Shown: positions 24,142 to 35,854, counted from the stretch's first letter. The stretch is DNA of 64,000 nt from Tillus elongatus (GCA_964006375.1 OZ023267.1:35041766-35105765); one strand, 5' to 3'. Numbers and translations: made by a program. Notes: a model not told the origin generated them from the sequence alone.

Positions 24142-24501
24142 CTAAAATAAAAAGTAATTGCTACTATGAGTATCTTTTGAAGTTAATGTTATCTATTATT
24201 TATTTATTATTACTAATATTATACACAAATTTATTATTACACCAACATACATGCTTTTCAAGTATCCGATAAGCTCTCAAATTACAACAGAATCATTTTT
24301 ATAGTTTAAGCATAAGCCACGAACATATAAGCACTGACAAATTCCATTAATTAAATTTAAAGTAGTCGAAAAAAATATATTACCTATACCTAGGTATATC
24401 AACAATAACATTCGCACTGATTCACTACTATCACTACCAACCGTAATTATTATTGTGAATTGTGTAATAACTCAAGTGTTTAACCATTACTTGTCACTTA
24501 C
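24142..24501 (-). other. Intron of the transposase-like gene
   Basis: Minus-strand donor GTAAGT at 24501-24496 and acceptor TTTTATTTTAG ending at 24142. The 360-bp interval is AT-rich with stops. Joining leaves one base (G24502) to complete a GAT codon with the first two bases of the next exon, so the frame is kept. Confidence 0.7.
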
Positions 24502-24715
24502 CTCTATTACACTGCGAAAGAATGAAATGAGCTCTTGACAGACCTTTGTATTTGCCTCGGTACATGCTGACAAGATATTTATCTGTAAAATAAGATGCGT
24601 TTTTACAATCCCTAAAAGAATTGATTATGTCATAAATGCCCAGGCTTGTCACTACCTCTATTTTATACATTATTAAGCTACAAAATAACCATTTGCAGGC
24701 CCTATGGTATACCAC
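24502..24715 (-). CDS. Probable 5' exon of the transposase-like gene
   Basis: The minus strand is open from an ATG at 24715 to the donor site. The last part reads YRGKYKGLSRAHFILSQCNR, and its phase matches the main exon. The first part may be intron instead, because an acceptor-like CTTATTTTACAG ends near 24585 just before ATAAATATC. In that case translation could start at the Met before YRGKYKG or in a further upstream exon. Start is uncertain. Confidence 0.5.
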
Positions 24716-25035
24716 TTATTATTTTTTTAAAGCTTACTTTATACATAATTATCTCAAAATTAAACTGAATAGCTATAATTATATACATAAAAAATTATAC
24801 TAGTTTTAAGGTTATGTTATGAATATTTCAATTATCTTAGGACTTACCTTCAAAGTGATTTTGAAACTATTTAGTGTGTTCATAAAAGACTTTAACCATT
24901 TATTTTCAGTTGAAAATAACACCACTATTGCACACAAATTCAGTTAGAACACTTTATTGTACACAGAAAGATCTCCTTGAAACTTAACTTCATGTACATC
25001 AACAGAGATTCAAAACTGATATGTGGAGCGTACTA

Positions 25036-25130
25036 CCACAAAGCAGATTTTATTCAGAGATTTAAAAGCTGCTATGTGGATAGGCTCCACATAGCAGATT
25101 TTGGTAACATGCGCACACAAAGCAGATTTT
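25036..25130. repeat. Right subterminal motif cluster
   Basis: Copies of CCACA(T/A)AGCAGATTTT at about 25036, 25087 and 25114, plus one inverted copy at 25065-25081. The copies at 25065-25102 face each other around a short spacer. With the TIR copies this makes at least seven occurrences in the element. Confidence 0.75.
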
Positions 25131-25244
25131 TAATTCGCTGATATTTTGCACCTACAGCTGTTTTACTTGTAAACGACTTTATAGGAATGTGCGCCATATC
25201 AGATACTGCTATGCGGCACTCAAAGTCCAAAACTGGAAAATTCT

Positions 25245-25279
25245 CCCCATAGCAGATTTTAACTTGACAGCGACGATAT
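25245..25279 (-). repeat. Right terminal inverted repeat
   Basis: Partner of 21270-21304. Followed directly by GCTGTATT outside the element. Confidence 0.9.
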
Positions 25280-25429
25280 GCTGTATTTGCTGTTACAGTT
25301 CCTTAATGTGGTCGCGAAAAACTATCACACCTTACAGCTATAAACAAAGCAAATATTTGATTTTCAAAACGCTAAAACGTTAAATAATGGTATGCGTCCA
25401 ATTTTAGGGAAATACGTCATTACAAAAAG

Positions 25430-25510
25430 GTAGGAGAGACTAGTGTAAGACCCGTTAAAGCTTACGGTCTGGTCTATTAGTAGATGGGACCCGCATGTTT
25501 GTGCTCCTGT
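25430..25510 (+). other. Possible 5S rRNA-derived sequence
   Basis: CGTTAAAGC, GGTCTGGTCTATTAGTAGAT and GGGACCCGCATG fall in the order and spacing of the 3' half of 5S rRNA. Similarity is partial and the 5' half is not clear. It could be a 5S pseudogene or a 5S-headed SINE remnant, or chance. Confidence 0.25.
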
Positions 25511-26229
25511 TTGCCGTTTTAGCCGTGTTAGCTCTTGTACGATCAGCCGGAAATATCTGTTTGTTCCTGTACAGGTGTTATCCTCTATATCTTAATTGAA
25601 AACTCTACGGTAGCGCACTCTGCAACAGGGAGACTCACAACCGGATAGCTTAATCCAATCACAGAAACAGTATAAGTCTATAGGAAAACAGAACAAATGC
25701 GAGTGTTTAATCCTTGAATCCACCCCTATGATCGTAGCGATAATGTAGAATGAGGAACTTTACAGAAGGCGAGATAAATTGTCGGTTCATGATCTCTATT
25801 GTTTGCAATGGTACACGCTGGGAACGGTAAGCTACATGATAAGCTTCTGAAAGACTGAAAAGAAGAGAATTAAGTTAAATTGTTAAGTTGCACTGACCCG
25901 TAACTTGATGGATGGTTGTAAAGGATATTTATTTCAGGTTATTAAGAAAAAAAATCCCGGAAGCAGCGGATTTTCGTTATAATGTGTACAAGCTGTCCCA
26001 TTTTGGCTGCGATTGCTGGGTATCACGGTTATTAGTAAAGACCTCAGCTACTTTTTTGTCAAACGAAAGAGCCGCAAACAAAATAGTCACAGCCTTCTCA
26101 CTTTCCGAGCTACAGGGCGATATTGAAAATATTGCATTTTCAGGTGCCCCTTGTATTTCAGTTGTCTGACAACTTGTCAATAACGTAAAAACGAATCCTT
26201 TTAGAACTTTTTACGTATAATCTAGCAGC
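25511..26229. other. No gene recognised
   Basis: Mixed composition with no convincing frame. Confidence 0.4.
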
Positions 26230-26951
<722 letters not shown>

Positions 26952-26959
26952 TGGCGCAA

Positions 26960-27850
26960 TGAAAACGAAACAGACCGATTTGCGTCCAGAGAATTTTTTT
27001 TAAGAAACGCTGAAACACGTCAATTTTAATATTGAGGAGGACATGTTTTGACATAAAACACAACTTTGTCATATCAACCCTTTAAGGGTGGTGTGTGTGT
27101 GCGCGTGTTTGGGATGACCTCGGAAGCTTAAGTGCATTGGTCACAGACTTTTGAAGATTTTTGTTTGTTTGATTTCGGGGATACAATCATATGGATTTAT
27201 TTTTGTGGCTTTTAATGTCTTTCAGAGCCTCCTACTTGATCATAGCTTTACAAATTGATATTACTTAAATATAATGTAAATAAAAATAACGGAAGTGTTT
27301 TTTTTTAATTTCTTGAATTTTTCATTGTGTTTTTTTGCATATTTTTTTTATTTTTTTTGTATTTATATTTTTTTATTTTTTTATTATTTTTGGTTAGGGA
27401 TCAAAACGAGGACACTGTCGCCTAGGGGCTCGTCAAGGCTAACAGACAAACAAGACTAAGCCACGGACAAGTGGGGAAAACAATAGGACAGACATTAGGA
27501 TACTTAAAATTAATTTACATAATTCTCTATAGGCCATATTCACATACATACATTACTATATAATTACAACTAATGTAACACGATGCGTGGTAGAAATTTA
27601 CTATTTATAAGTATTATTTACAGGCTTTGATTTCATAAATCTAAGTTTATATTTCTAAAAAATTTATACAATGCTATCTTGACTTCAATTTTACCTTAAG
27701 GGTGGTAATAACAACGTTTATATTTTAAATAAAGAACATGGTTCGAGTGTTACATCGTTTGAAAGCTTTTCTTTTCTGTATTCAGTACACTAATTTTTTT
27801 GGAAGTTTTATTAACTCGTTTAAAAATTATTCACAGTTGAAGATGCAAAA
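26960..27850. other. No gene recognised
   Basis: T-rich sequence at 27290-27400, otherwise AT-rich without a convincing frame. Confidence 0.4.
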
Positions 27851-27860
27851 ACTCATTTCA

Positions 27861-27950
27861 CTCATTCCGATAAGAAATGTGCTGATAGTCAATGTTTTGT
27901 TGGTTTGTAAACAAAAAATTGACTATCAGAACATTTCTTATCGGAATGAG
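27861..27950. repeat. 33-bp inverted repeat (hairpin)
   Basis: Left arm 27861-27893 and right arm 27918-27950 are reverse complements with one mismatch, around a 24-base spacer. It lies 64 bp upstream of the next transposase start. Confidence 0.85.
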
Positions 27951-28013
27951 AGAAATGCAGTTTATTATCGGTCGGTTTGATATTTGATAGTACTACCGAA
28001 AATTAATTTCACA

Positions 28014-28860
28014 ATGGTGTATTCTGTAGAAGAAAGAGTTGAAATAATTACTCTTTTTTCCAAAAACGATGGCTGTGCCAACCGTACCGCAAATTTGTTT
28101 AATGAACGACATCCGAACAGACATTTTAACAGAAAATACATTTTGGAATTAGTTGCAAAGTTTCGACAAAGTGGTTCAGTAGCCAACAAAAAACGGGATC
28201 CTGAACGTGAATTTCCGGTTAGAAATGAGACTACTGAGATTGAAGTTTTAGGACAAATTGCTGCAGACCCAACTTTGAGCACGAGAAAAATGGGCCACTG
28301 TTTCAAACATCAAAAGAAGAACTATTCAGCGAATATTGAAGCATCATACATTTCACCCGTATAAAATTCATCTTGTACAACAACTGAATGAACATGATTT
28401 TGATCGGCGGCTGGAGTTTTGTGAAGTTATAACTGCACGAATAGCTGATAACGGGAACTTTCTGTTCAATATCTGTTCCAGTGTACGTTTATATTAAACT
28501 CTGCAGTCAATCGTCATAATTGTCGTTATTGGGCAGATAATAATCCAAGAAATTTTCACGAAGTCCACACTCAAAATCCACAGAAATGTAATGTCTGGAC
28601 TCGCATTTTTGGAGACCGTTTAATCGGACCAATTTTTCTTGATGGCAATTTGAGTGACGAAACGTATTGGGAGTTAATAGAAGATATCGTTTATCCTCTA
28701 CTAATTGACATTGTTGGAAATGATGATCGCTATCAATAAAAAAAATTAGGGTTTCAACAAGATGGAGCTCCTCCGCATTTTTCACAACGTGTTAGGGAGT
28801 TTTTGAACAGAGAGTTTCCAGGGCAATGGATTGGGCGTAGAGGTGCTACTGAGTGGTCCT
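28014..28860 (+). pseudogene. DUF4817/DDE_3 transposase, frameshifted
   Basis: Begins with a plausible ATG (MVYSVEERVEIITLF) and the DUF4817 helix-turn-helix (28014-28310, KYILELVAKFRQSGSVANKK). Shifted frames then give TIQRILKHHTFHPYKIHLVQ (about 28322-28390), NRHNCRYWADNNPRNFHEVH, NVWTRIFGDRLIGPIFLDG and a stop before GFQQDGAPPHFSQRVREFL, the second-Asp block (about 28745-28800). It breaks off at RWIGR-like sequence near 28850, where a LINE fragment begins. Several frameshifts and a stop make it inactive. Confidence 0.8.
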
Positions 28861-29250
28861 TGTTTGGGGTGGCATATTGAATACTCATCTAAAAGATATC
28901 GAGATTATGCAAAAACGGCTTCTTAAAATCATGCTACTAAGGGAAAACACTTACCCCAGTGAAAAACTCTATGCCGAATCGGAAATGTTAGATATTAGGC
29001 AGCTGTATTACCTAGCGGTTAACGCACACCAACATTAGTCCAGGGATCTCTTGAAAAGCGACGGACACAACTACAGTACACGGCAGGAAAACACAACTTT
29101 CATTATTCCACTGCAGATTATTCAAATTTATTTTACTTCCATGGAGAATGTAACCGAATTATTAGTAGAACATGTAGAAGGTTTAATTAGTTAAATCCTA
29201 ATCTGCCACCCATGAGTAAAAAGAAGTTTAGAAGGATTGAGTTTAACTTC
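28855..29250 (+). pseudogene. LINE RT C-terminal fragment
   Basis: Plus strand reads VLVWGGILNTHLKDIEIMQK, then LLKIMLLRENTYPSEKLYAE and LDIRQLYYLAVNAHQH, then, shifted, LLKSDGHNYSTRQENTTFII. This is the conserved tail after the RT thumb in many insect LINEs. It joins the transposase remnant without spacer. Confidence 0.7.
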
Positions 29251-29264
29251 CTAGAATTTATTAC

Positions 29265-29495
29265 TTTTAAAGCATCCAAAGTTAATCCCAGTCCAGTGAC
29301 TAGAGATGAAGATAACGAAATAACTGTCCTGGATTATTTCGAAGTATATCCACATGCCTCTATTTACACTGCAGTGAACTAAATAGGCATTCCTTACTCC
29401 TCTGTAGAAAGAATCTTGTGAAAGCACAAAATGCACAACTATAAGTTTACTTTAGTGCAAGCTCTGCATCCAGAAGATGCTACTAAAAGGTATGA
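29265..29495 (+). pseudogene. DUF4817/DDE_3 transposase, N-terminal piece (split element)
   Basis: Plus strand reads SPVTRDEDNEITVLDYFEVY, then an HTH with IGIPYSSVERIL and KHKMHNYKFTLVQALHPEDA, interrupted by two stops. It stops abruptly after TKRY near 29495. The text that should follow (QFCETMLIHIQGDDD) begins at about 31617, so the two pieces look like one element split by an insertion. Confidence 0.7.
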
Positions 29496-31614
29496 CGCCG
29501 CCGCGCTTCCTTTTATACCAGATGACAAATGCTCAAATAATTCCTAACCTATCCACAAATCTAATTTGTCATTGGCATAAGCTAAGTTACCGGGAAGTTA
29601 GAGGGCCGCCAGCTTTTATACAGTGGAGATGGGCGTGGGTTAAAATAATATGTTAATTAGGGGCGCCACTTGATTGTTTAACCTCCACTCCCGGATATTC
29701 TAATAAGATGTTTACTAATATGCTTCCTTGCCCAGATCCAACACAACCAAGAATTCTTGGATCACACTGGCAACTATAGCCAACCACAATCGAGCACAGG
29801 AAGCTACCAGGGAGTTCTAATTATGATAACACCAACTACAGTTCGGAACGATATGGTCTCATAGACCCACAAGTAAATATAACGGTAATGATCTAATTTA
29901 TCAACAGCCCTGAAAAGAAAACACAAACACAAAACCAAAACACACCTAAAATATGATAAAATACGGGTTTTTATTAAGCTTCTTTGGCATACAAGAATCT
30001 ATTAAAAGTTGTTCTAAAATTCTGATCTAAAATAAAATAAAAATAAAAAGTCTCTATACTATAACTAAAATGGCTTACTACAACATAATAAAGATCTTTA
30101 CTGAGTATAAATATGAATGTGCTCCAAACTATATTTGTTCTACGGGAAATCCCACTTTTCGTGCACGCAAAGTTCACAACTTATTTTCCCCAAATATTAC
30201 TTAATTACACGTTAAGTACGGTAAGTGGCCTGATTAAAGATCAAGTCCCAAAGAATAATCCATAAGCTTGACTAATGCTAACAATCTATGATAACTAATG
30301 GTACTATCAAAAGTGAAGCAATTATATTAACAATGGTCGTATAAAAATCTGTACCATATTTAGTGAAGTTAAAATAAAATAAATTCGGTTTGATCTTAGC
30401 AAATTTAACAAGGATGAATATTTAAAAATGTAGCTTATCAAGACTGTCTCTTATCACTTTATTCGTTATCACAAAACGGAAAATTCTTACTTGAAATTCC
30501 TGGGCTCCTAGACCATAAAATTACCAATAATTTATTCTTGACTAGCACATAAAAACCATTTAATTCAATAGCCATACTCCATTCGGCACGTGAAAATTCG
30601 CTAATCCATGCGAGACTTATTCCACCCAAAATTACGATACGTGAATTTGCCAACGGTACTGCCCAATACATAAATTTCTCAACACACATAACTTCCATAC
30701 CTGATGCTAGGGATCTTCCATCCAGCACCAGGGTTCGTCTATCCGGCACAAGAATTGCCCTACGCAAGAATTTCGGTATCCAGCCGGTACAAGGATTGTC
30801 CTATTCGGCACAAAAATCTCCCTAGCCGGTACAAGGAATTTTCCCTCCGGCACAAGGACTCTTCCAGCCGGTACAAGGAGAATCTCTCCGGTACAAGGAG
30901 AATCTCTCCGGTACAAGGAATTTTCCCTCCGGCACAAGGAGAAGCCATCCGGCACAAGGACCCTAAAAACAACAAGTAACGGAATGCTAAAGGTGTCATA
31001 GTTACGAGAGAGGATGATTTCTTACCTCCAGAGAGGGAAACGAAACTCCCACAACGGGACACGATAAATGTGGTCCTTAAATCCCCTCAAATGGGTATCT
31101 CCACAGCCTTCAGCACTAAATCCATACATTACGACATCACCAAAAAGACTGCAGATTAAGTTCTGAGAGCAATAAAATCCACAAAGGAGGATACTTAATA
31201 TCCAAACTTGCTCCTCAGAAGGAACCACGTGTTAACTCCAGCAATTGCCAACGAAATCTCTCCCCCGAAACTACCGGCGCATTCACATCTCCGACTTGAA
31301 AACAGGTGCTGCCACACCCTCGCTCTCTCTCGCATCACATACGTCCCCAGCCATGTTCTATCCTTCTCAACATGCGGACCCTTCTCGAACTACCGGCAAC
31401 GGCAACGCAAGCGTGTAAGCCGGCACGATATACCAGGGGTAGTACAAATAAACATGATTTAACGAAATATCTCAATTCCGTTCCTTATACGAGGGATATC
31501 CAGAAGAAATAACCACGGTTGTCGCCAATAATTCTTTGTGCAAAGCAGAGGAGGAACCACAAATACGTCCTAACTAGCTTAGTTGTTTAGCTATCCAATT
31601 TATACCGTTACAAA
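29496..31614. other. About 2.1-kb insertion of unknown type in a transposase remnant
   Basis: Separates the two halves of a DDE_3 transposase. Its left end reads GACGCCGCCGCGC and its right end is about ACCGTTACAAAATGTC. It carries a GGGGCGCCACTTG word near 29662 and a minisatellite (30715-30962) but no recognisable protein. No terminal repeats or clear target duplication were found. Confidence 0.45.
30715..30962. repeat. Minisatellite, 17-20-bp unit (CCGGYACAAGGA core)
   Basis: About a dozen imperfect units built on CCGG(T/C)ACAAGGA plus a variable CTCT/TTTTCCCT stretch. The cleanest units are at 30850-30960. Confidence 0.85.
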
Positions 31615-32245
31615 ATGTCCAGTTTTGTGAAACGATGTTAATTCATATTCAAGGAGATGATGACTTAAAAAAAATTATATCGGCTGATGAATCGAAATTT
31701 TCTCATGAAGGAATTTTCAATAGACATAACAGTCATGTTTGGGCAAATCAAAACCCTCACGCTATTAGGGAAAGGGGGCATCAAGTAAAATTTAGTTTCA
31801 GTGTGTTTTGTTTATCGAAAGGTAATAACTCTTATTATCATATTTGTGGTGGAACCCAAACTTCTAATCGTTACATGGAAATATTAAGAACAATAGGTAC
31901 AGACTTTTTAGACAATTTACCATTATCAGAATATAGAACTTGTTGGTATCAACATGACGGAGCTCATGCTCACTCTACACGAGAAATATCTAACACACTC
32001 GACGATCTATTTGAAGATAGATTGATTGGAAAGTCCCTGGATATTATGGCCCGCAAGAAGTCCAGATTTTACCTCGCTTGATTTCCTTCTTTGGGGAAAG
32101 ATAAAAACCAAAGTATATCAAACGCCCGTCAATTCACGCGAAGAATTAAATATCAGAGTAAGAAGGGCGTTTGAAGAGTTAGATAGGAATGAGATTCTGT
32201 CAGCAACCATTAGCGGCATTACGACACGAATATTAAAATGTTAAT
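31615..32245 (+). pseudogene. DDE_3 transposase, catalytic part of the split element
   Basis: From about 31617: QFCETMLIHIQGDDDLKKII, first Asp in SADESKFSHEGIFNRHNSHV, second Asp in CWYQHDGAHAHSTREI, then after a frameshift near 32035 the third Asp block WPARSPDFTSLDFLLWGKIK and a C-terminal VNSREELNIRVRRAFEEL. All three catalytic acids are visible. Apart from the missing N-terminal region, now at 29265-29495, only the frameshift breaks it. Confidence 0.8.
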
Positions 32246-32946
32246 GGACAACATTTTGAGCAGTTACTAGTTTAGGAGGTGTGTGTTTTGTTACTCGTGT
32301 TGTAATAATACTTTGAAGATTTATAAGATTGTGTAAGGTAATAATATCACTGTTGTTATCCTTAGAATTTTTTTTTAAATTTTTTAAAAATATTTTAAAT
32401 ACATAATTTTCAAACACAGTAACAATATTTATTTGTTATAATTTTTAACTTGAACATGAAATATTTTTGTTCCTACTATATTTTTTTGTTACGTACAAAA
32501 AAACGACATCGCCCCGCTAACAATGACTATTTTCAAATCAATTTTTAACGAAAAGTATAAGAAACAGGTATAGGGCAACGTATACTTAAAAGATAGGGAA
32601 TTTAACGGTGAGTCAGATGATGGGGACGTATGGTTATCGTTCTATTTAAAAAAATCAAGTTACCTCTGATTGAAAATTTTTCAAATTCAAATGTATGTTA
32701 TAAATAACAGTTATCTTAAAATAGTATTGCGTTTATAACAGTATTTAGGAATTTTTACGCTCGAGGGGATTGTGAAAATCGTATGTTTCTATCTTGCATG
32801 TCTTTAAAGATATCGGAATTTTTCTAAAGCGCTCCAATCGTAATTTTTTCTACAAAATGGCGAATAAATCTGAAATGGTACGAACTAGCCCGAATATGTT
32901 TCAAGTGGCTCTTAAATTGAACGTGTAATTCAAAAAGCTAATAATA
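32246..32946. other. No gene recognised
   Basis: AT-rich. No frame or repeat identified with confidence. Confidence 0.4.
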
Positions 32947-33134
32947 TACAGGTGTTCCATTTAAAAAAACAAAGTTTGTGTCGACTTCCGGTATAACCGG
33001 AAGTGCAGGCTAATGTAAAATATTTTAGTTAGAAATATCAGTATCAAAAACGTGCGGGTACCAATTTTCAGAATTTAAATAGATGTAGTTCTCCAGAAAC
33101 GTCTAATAGGCCACTCGCCGTGAAGCACCCTGTA
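32947..33134. mobile_element. Possible short MITE
   Basis: Starts TACAGGTGTTCCATTTAAAA and ends AGCACCCTGTA, short inverted ends of the mariner-like type next to TA. It contains a perfect palindrome ACTTCCGGT-ATA-ACCGGAAGT (32984-33004). Ends match over only about ten bases, so this is tentative. Confidence 0.35.
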
Positions 33135-33800
33135 TTTATCATTTTTCTGCAGTATACCTTGCGAATGATGTGTCTTGTAACAAAAAAACAATACAGAATC
33201 TTCTATAAGTCTTTTTCCTTTCAAATTTGATTCGCGTGGGGTTGAAATATAAATATACACCTCCGGGACTTCTACAAACAGAAATATTGAACTTGTTTTT
33301 CTTTTACCCATGTGGGTTTATGTGATATTTGTTTTAAAATACGAATACAAAATTTCTTAAACCATAGATATATACAGACGCATATTTCTACCTTTTTTCT
33401 TCAGGAATGTGACTGCTGTGGCGTATCAGGATTGAGCTTATTATTAGAAATTCAAACAGCGAAGATTATGTGAATCAAAGGGAGGTAACAGTGTTTCTAG
33501 ACTGATTATAGCAAAACAATTCTAGCTGCTTTATAAATAAATTGTTTTATAACATAAACACAAGCATATTTCCACAAACTATAATGATCAAGTCTCTTTG
33601 GTACAAAAATGTCATGACTTACCAAAAATACTAAATTGAAAATTTTATTGTTATATTATGTTATATTCATTGTCTAAAATTTTACAATATGTCTATTACA
33701 AAAAAGTCACGCAAGATTTCTGCTGCACATAAAACGTAATATCAGAGGAATTAATCTGAAAATAGTTGATCAAATTCTCAATGAAAGGCTTCTGATGCAG
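33135..33800. other. No gene recognised
   Basis: AT-rich, no convincing frame. Confidence 0.4.
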
Positions 33801-33814
33801 ACAGTGAATTTGTT

Positions 33815-34020
33815 ATTAAAACCCTACGTGTTACGGCTACCTAGTAGCCATCCTCAGGGGCAAATCTGTTAGTGTGTCATGTACTATCTTCAATTTCATG
33901 TCATTCTCCTCCTTTCTAGCAGATCTGTATAGCAGATCAGTGCCAGGTGTTTTTGAGAATATAATTTGTGACCTGGAGTGGTCGGTCGGAGGAATGCCAA
34001 GAGTCTCGAGCGCCACCACT
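33815..34020 (-). repeat. Penelope-like element end with hammerhead-like motif
   Basis: Minus strand shares GAGAATGACATGAAATTGAA, GACACACTAACAGATTTGCC and CTGAGGATGGCTACTAGG with 36880-36980. The CTGAGGA ... stem GGCTAC/GTAGCC ... GTAAC arrangement is a hammerhead-like core with a mutated second strand (GTAAC where the other copies have GAAAC). Confidence 0.55.
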
Positions 34021-34676
34021 TTCTAAATGGACAGTGTTTAGTGACAAAGTGGAAGCCCTAAAGGAAGACGGCAGAATTACGGGGACGGACCACCCTATGG
34101 ATGCAGGATGCCTGACTAGTATTCCGTGGAGATGATTGTCCTCCAGGGGTCAGAACTGTTTTTGGAATCAGGGAAAACCTACGCTAGTTAGTAAAAGTAA
34201 GAAGAAAAAAAAAAATATATATATATATACATTTATTAAAATACGAAATTTAACAAATAAAAGAAAATGTATCAACGGGGTTACAATTTTAAAGAAAAAT
34301 GACTATTTTTGCCAGTGGGAAATTTGAGAAATAAAATATAATTATGTGGTTTACCCCTCTCGTTTTTGTACCCTTACACAAGCAGAAAAACACGCGTCTC
34401 GGGATTACTCCTATTTTAGCAGATTTGTGCCCCCCTGGGGTATGGTTAATTGAACTTACAGAAAAAAAGAAAAAAAAAAGATGATACCTTCCGATATCCC
34501 GCCCCTCGCTGTCCACCTAGCAGGACAAGTTGGGAGGTGAAATATCGTAAGCTATATATAGTCCTTCAAGTCCCCCAAATATAGTCTTTTGGGAATTGCC
34601 ACCTAGCGGGCATGAGAGGTTCGGGAGCTTGAAGTCATGCGGTCACAATAATATTTGTTTAATTAGGTACAAGAAG
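34021..34676. other. No gene recognised
   Basis: Short (TA)n run at 34212-34228. No frame or repeat identified. Confidence 0.4.
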
Positions 34677-35060
34677 AGTAGATAGGGAGACACTTGGGCT
34701 CCCCCCCCCCCACTTTTTTCTGCGCATGCGCGATGATGTCACGCGCATGCGTGTGAGGTTGACAGATTACAACAAACACACATGGAGACCTAACCTGATT
34801 GCGGCCATCTTGGAACATCATGACAGGTTACAACTGTCATGTGACAGGTCCAGTGACACATGACAGCCCAATAAAAGCTGACATTTGACAGCTGACATTT
34901 GACAGCTGACATTTGACAGCTGACATTTGACAGCTGGTATTGACAGCTGTCAGATGACAGGTCAGATGTCAACTGTCAACCTCACACGCATGCTCGTGAC
35001 GTCATCGCGCATGCGCAGAAAAAAGTGGAGGGGATGAGCCTAGGTGTCCCCCTATCTACT
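34677..35060. mobile_element. MITE with about 85-bp inverted repeats
   Basis: 384 bp. Ends read AGTAGATAGGGAGACACTTG and its complement (…CCCCCTATCTACT). The inverted arms extend through GCGCATGCGCGATGA(T/C)GTCACG to GTGTGAGGTTGACA. Target duplication AAGAAG at 34671-34676 and 35061-35066. The centre is a run of GACAGCTGACATTT units (about 34875-34940). No coding capacity. Confidence 0.85.
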
Positions 35061-35854
35061 AAGAAGCTTTTGCTGAAATGAGATGTAATATATATTTATA
35101 AATCAAAATACGTTTTCGGTGAATTAAACTTGGGTAAGGTTTGAAAACAAGCACACGGGTTAAAGTTACACGGGAATTCTGCAAATGTTTAAAATGCCTA
35201 GCACGGGTGAATGATAGGTTCTAGGGGAACCACCTGTATAGTAAAAATTATTGACTTAGAAAATCGGGGAACGGATAACTGCGTTTTAAAAACAGACAAA
35301 CCGGGAGAACAGTGATGAAATTTCAAAGTAAAATAACATCATAAATATAAAAATCAAAAATGTTATTAGCAAAATAATTTCTCACCATATGTTCCAGACT
35401 ACTGAAGTCGGTATTACTGCAGTGGGAAAAATTCGGGACTTTCGGTGACGGTGAAATTTTTAACTTTATATTTGGAGGAAAAACTGGGACTATGACGTAT
35501 TGCTATACTTATTATGCAGGCTCTTCTATAACAAGAGATTCACTCGGCGGAATAAGAGTGAATTGACCAGCCAGGTGAAACGCCTTTTATATGGAAAAGT
35601 ATATGCATCTATTGTTCCTTGTAGAAGCTTTGATGTCTTTGTTTATTTTATGGATGGAATAAATTTAAAAATTTTGGAAATTTGCGAATTTTAGTATTAT
35701 TTATCACCAGATAACATTCCAATGCTGATTTGCTCTGGATGTGCCCGTGTTTTGCGCAGGTTCTTGTTTATATACAGGTGGTTAGAAATGGGTATACGGC
35801 AAATTTATTGCGAAATAAATATCTGCAGAATTTAATTATGAAATATTAATTGCA
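35061..35854. other. No gene recognised
   Basis: AT-rich up to the first copy of the tandem duplication. Confidence 0.4.

Larger units (their letters stand above)
21270..25279 (-). mobile_element. 4.0-kb DNA transposon with 35-bp TIRs (family uncertain)
   Basis: 35-bp inverted repeats, identical by eye, bound the unit: left 21270-21304 and right 25245-25279, starting ATATCGTCGCTGTCAAGTTA. Between them lies a two-exon gene on the minus strand for a large RNase-H-like protein (21626-24141 plus 24502-24715) and several copies of a CCACATAGCAGATTTT-like subterminal motif. The outermost ATAT may be TIR or a 4-bp target duplication. The structure is that of an autonomous cut-and-paste element. The superfamily (Sola or another DDE group with 4-bp duplications) is not settled from sequence alone. 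Confidence 0.85.

Noticed and set aside
21270..25279. Reading the 824-residue protein as a host gene
   Set aside because: TIRs and subterminal motifs flank it on both sides, which is better explained by a transposon; a domesticated gene is still possible if TIR copies are not found elsewhere.
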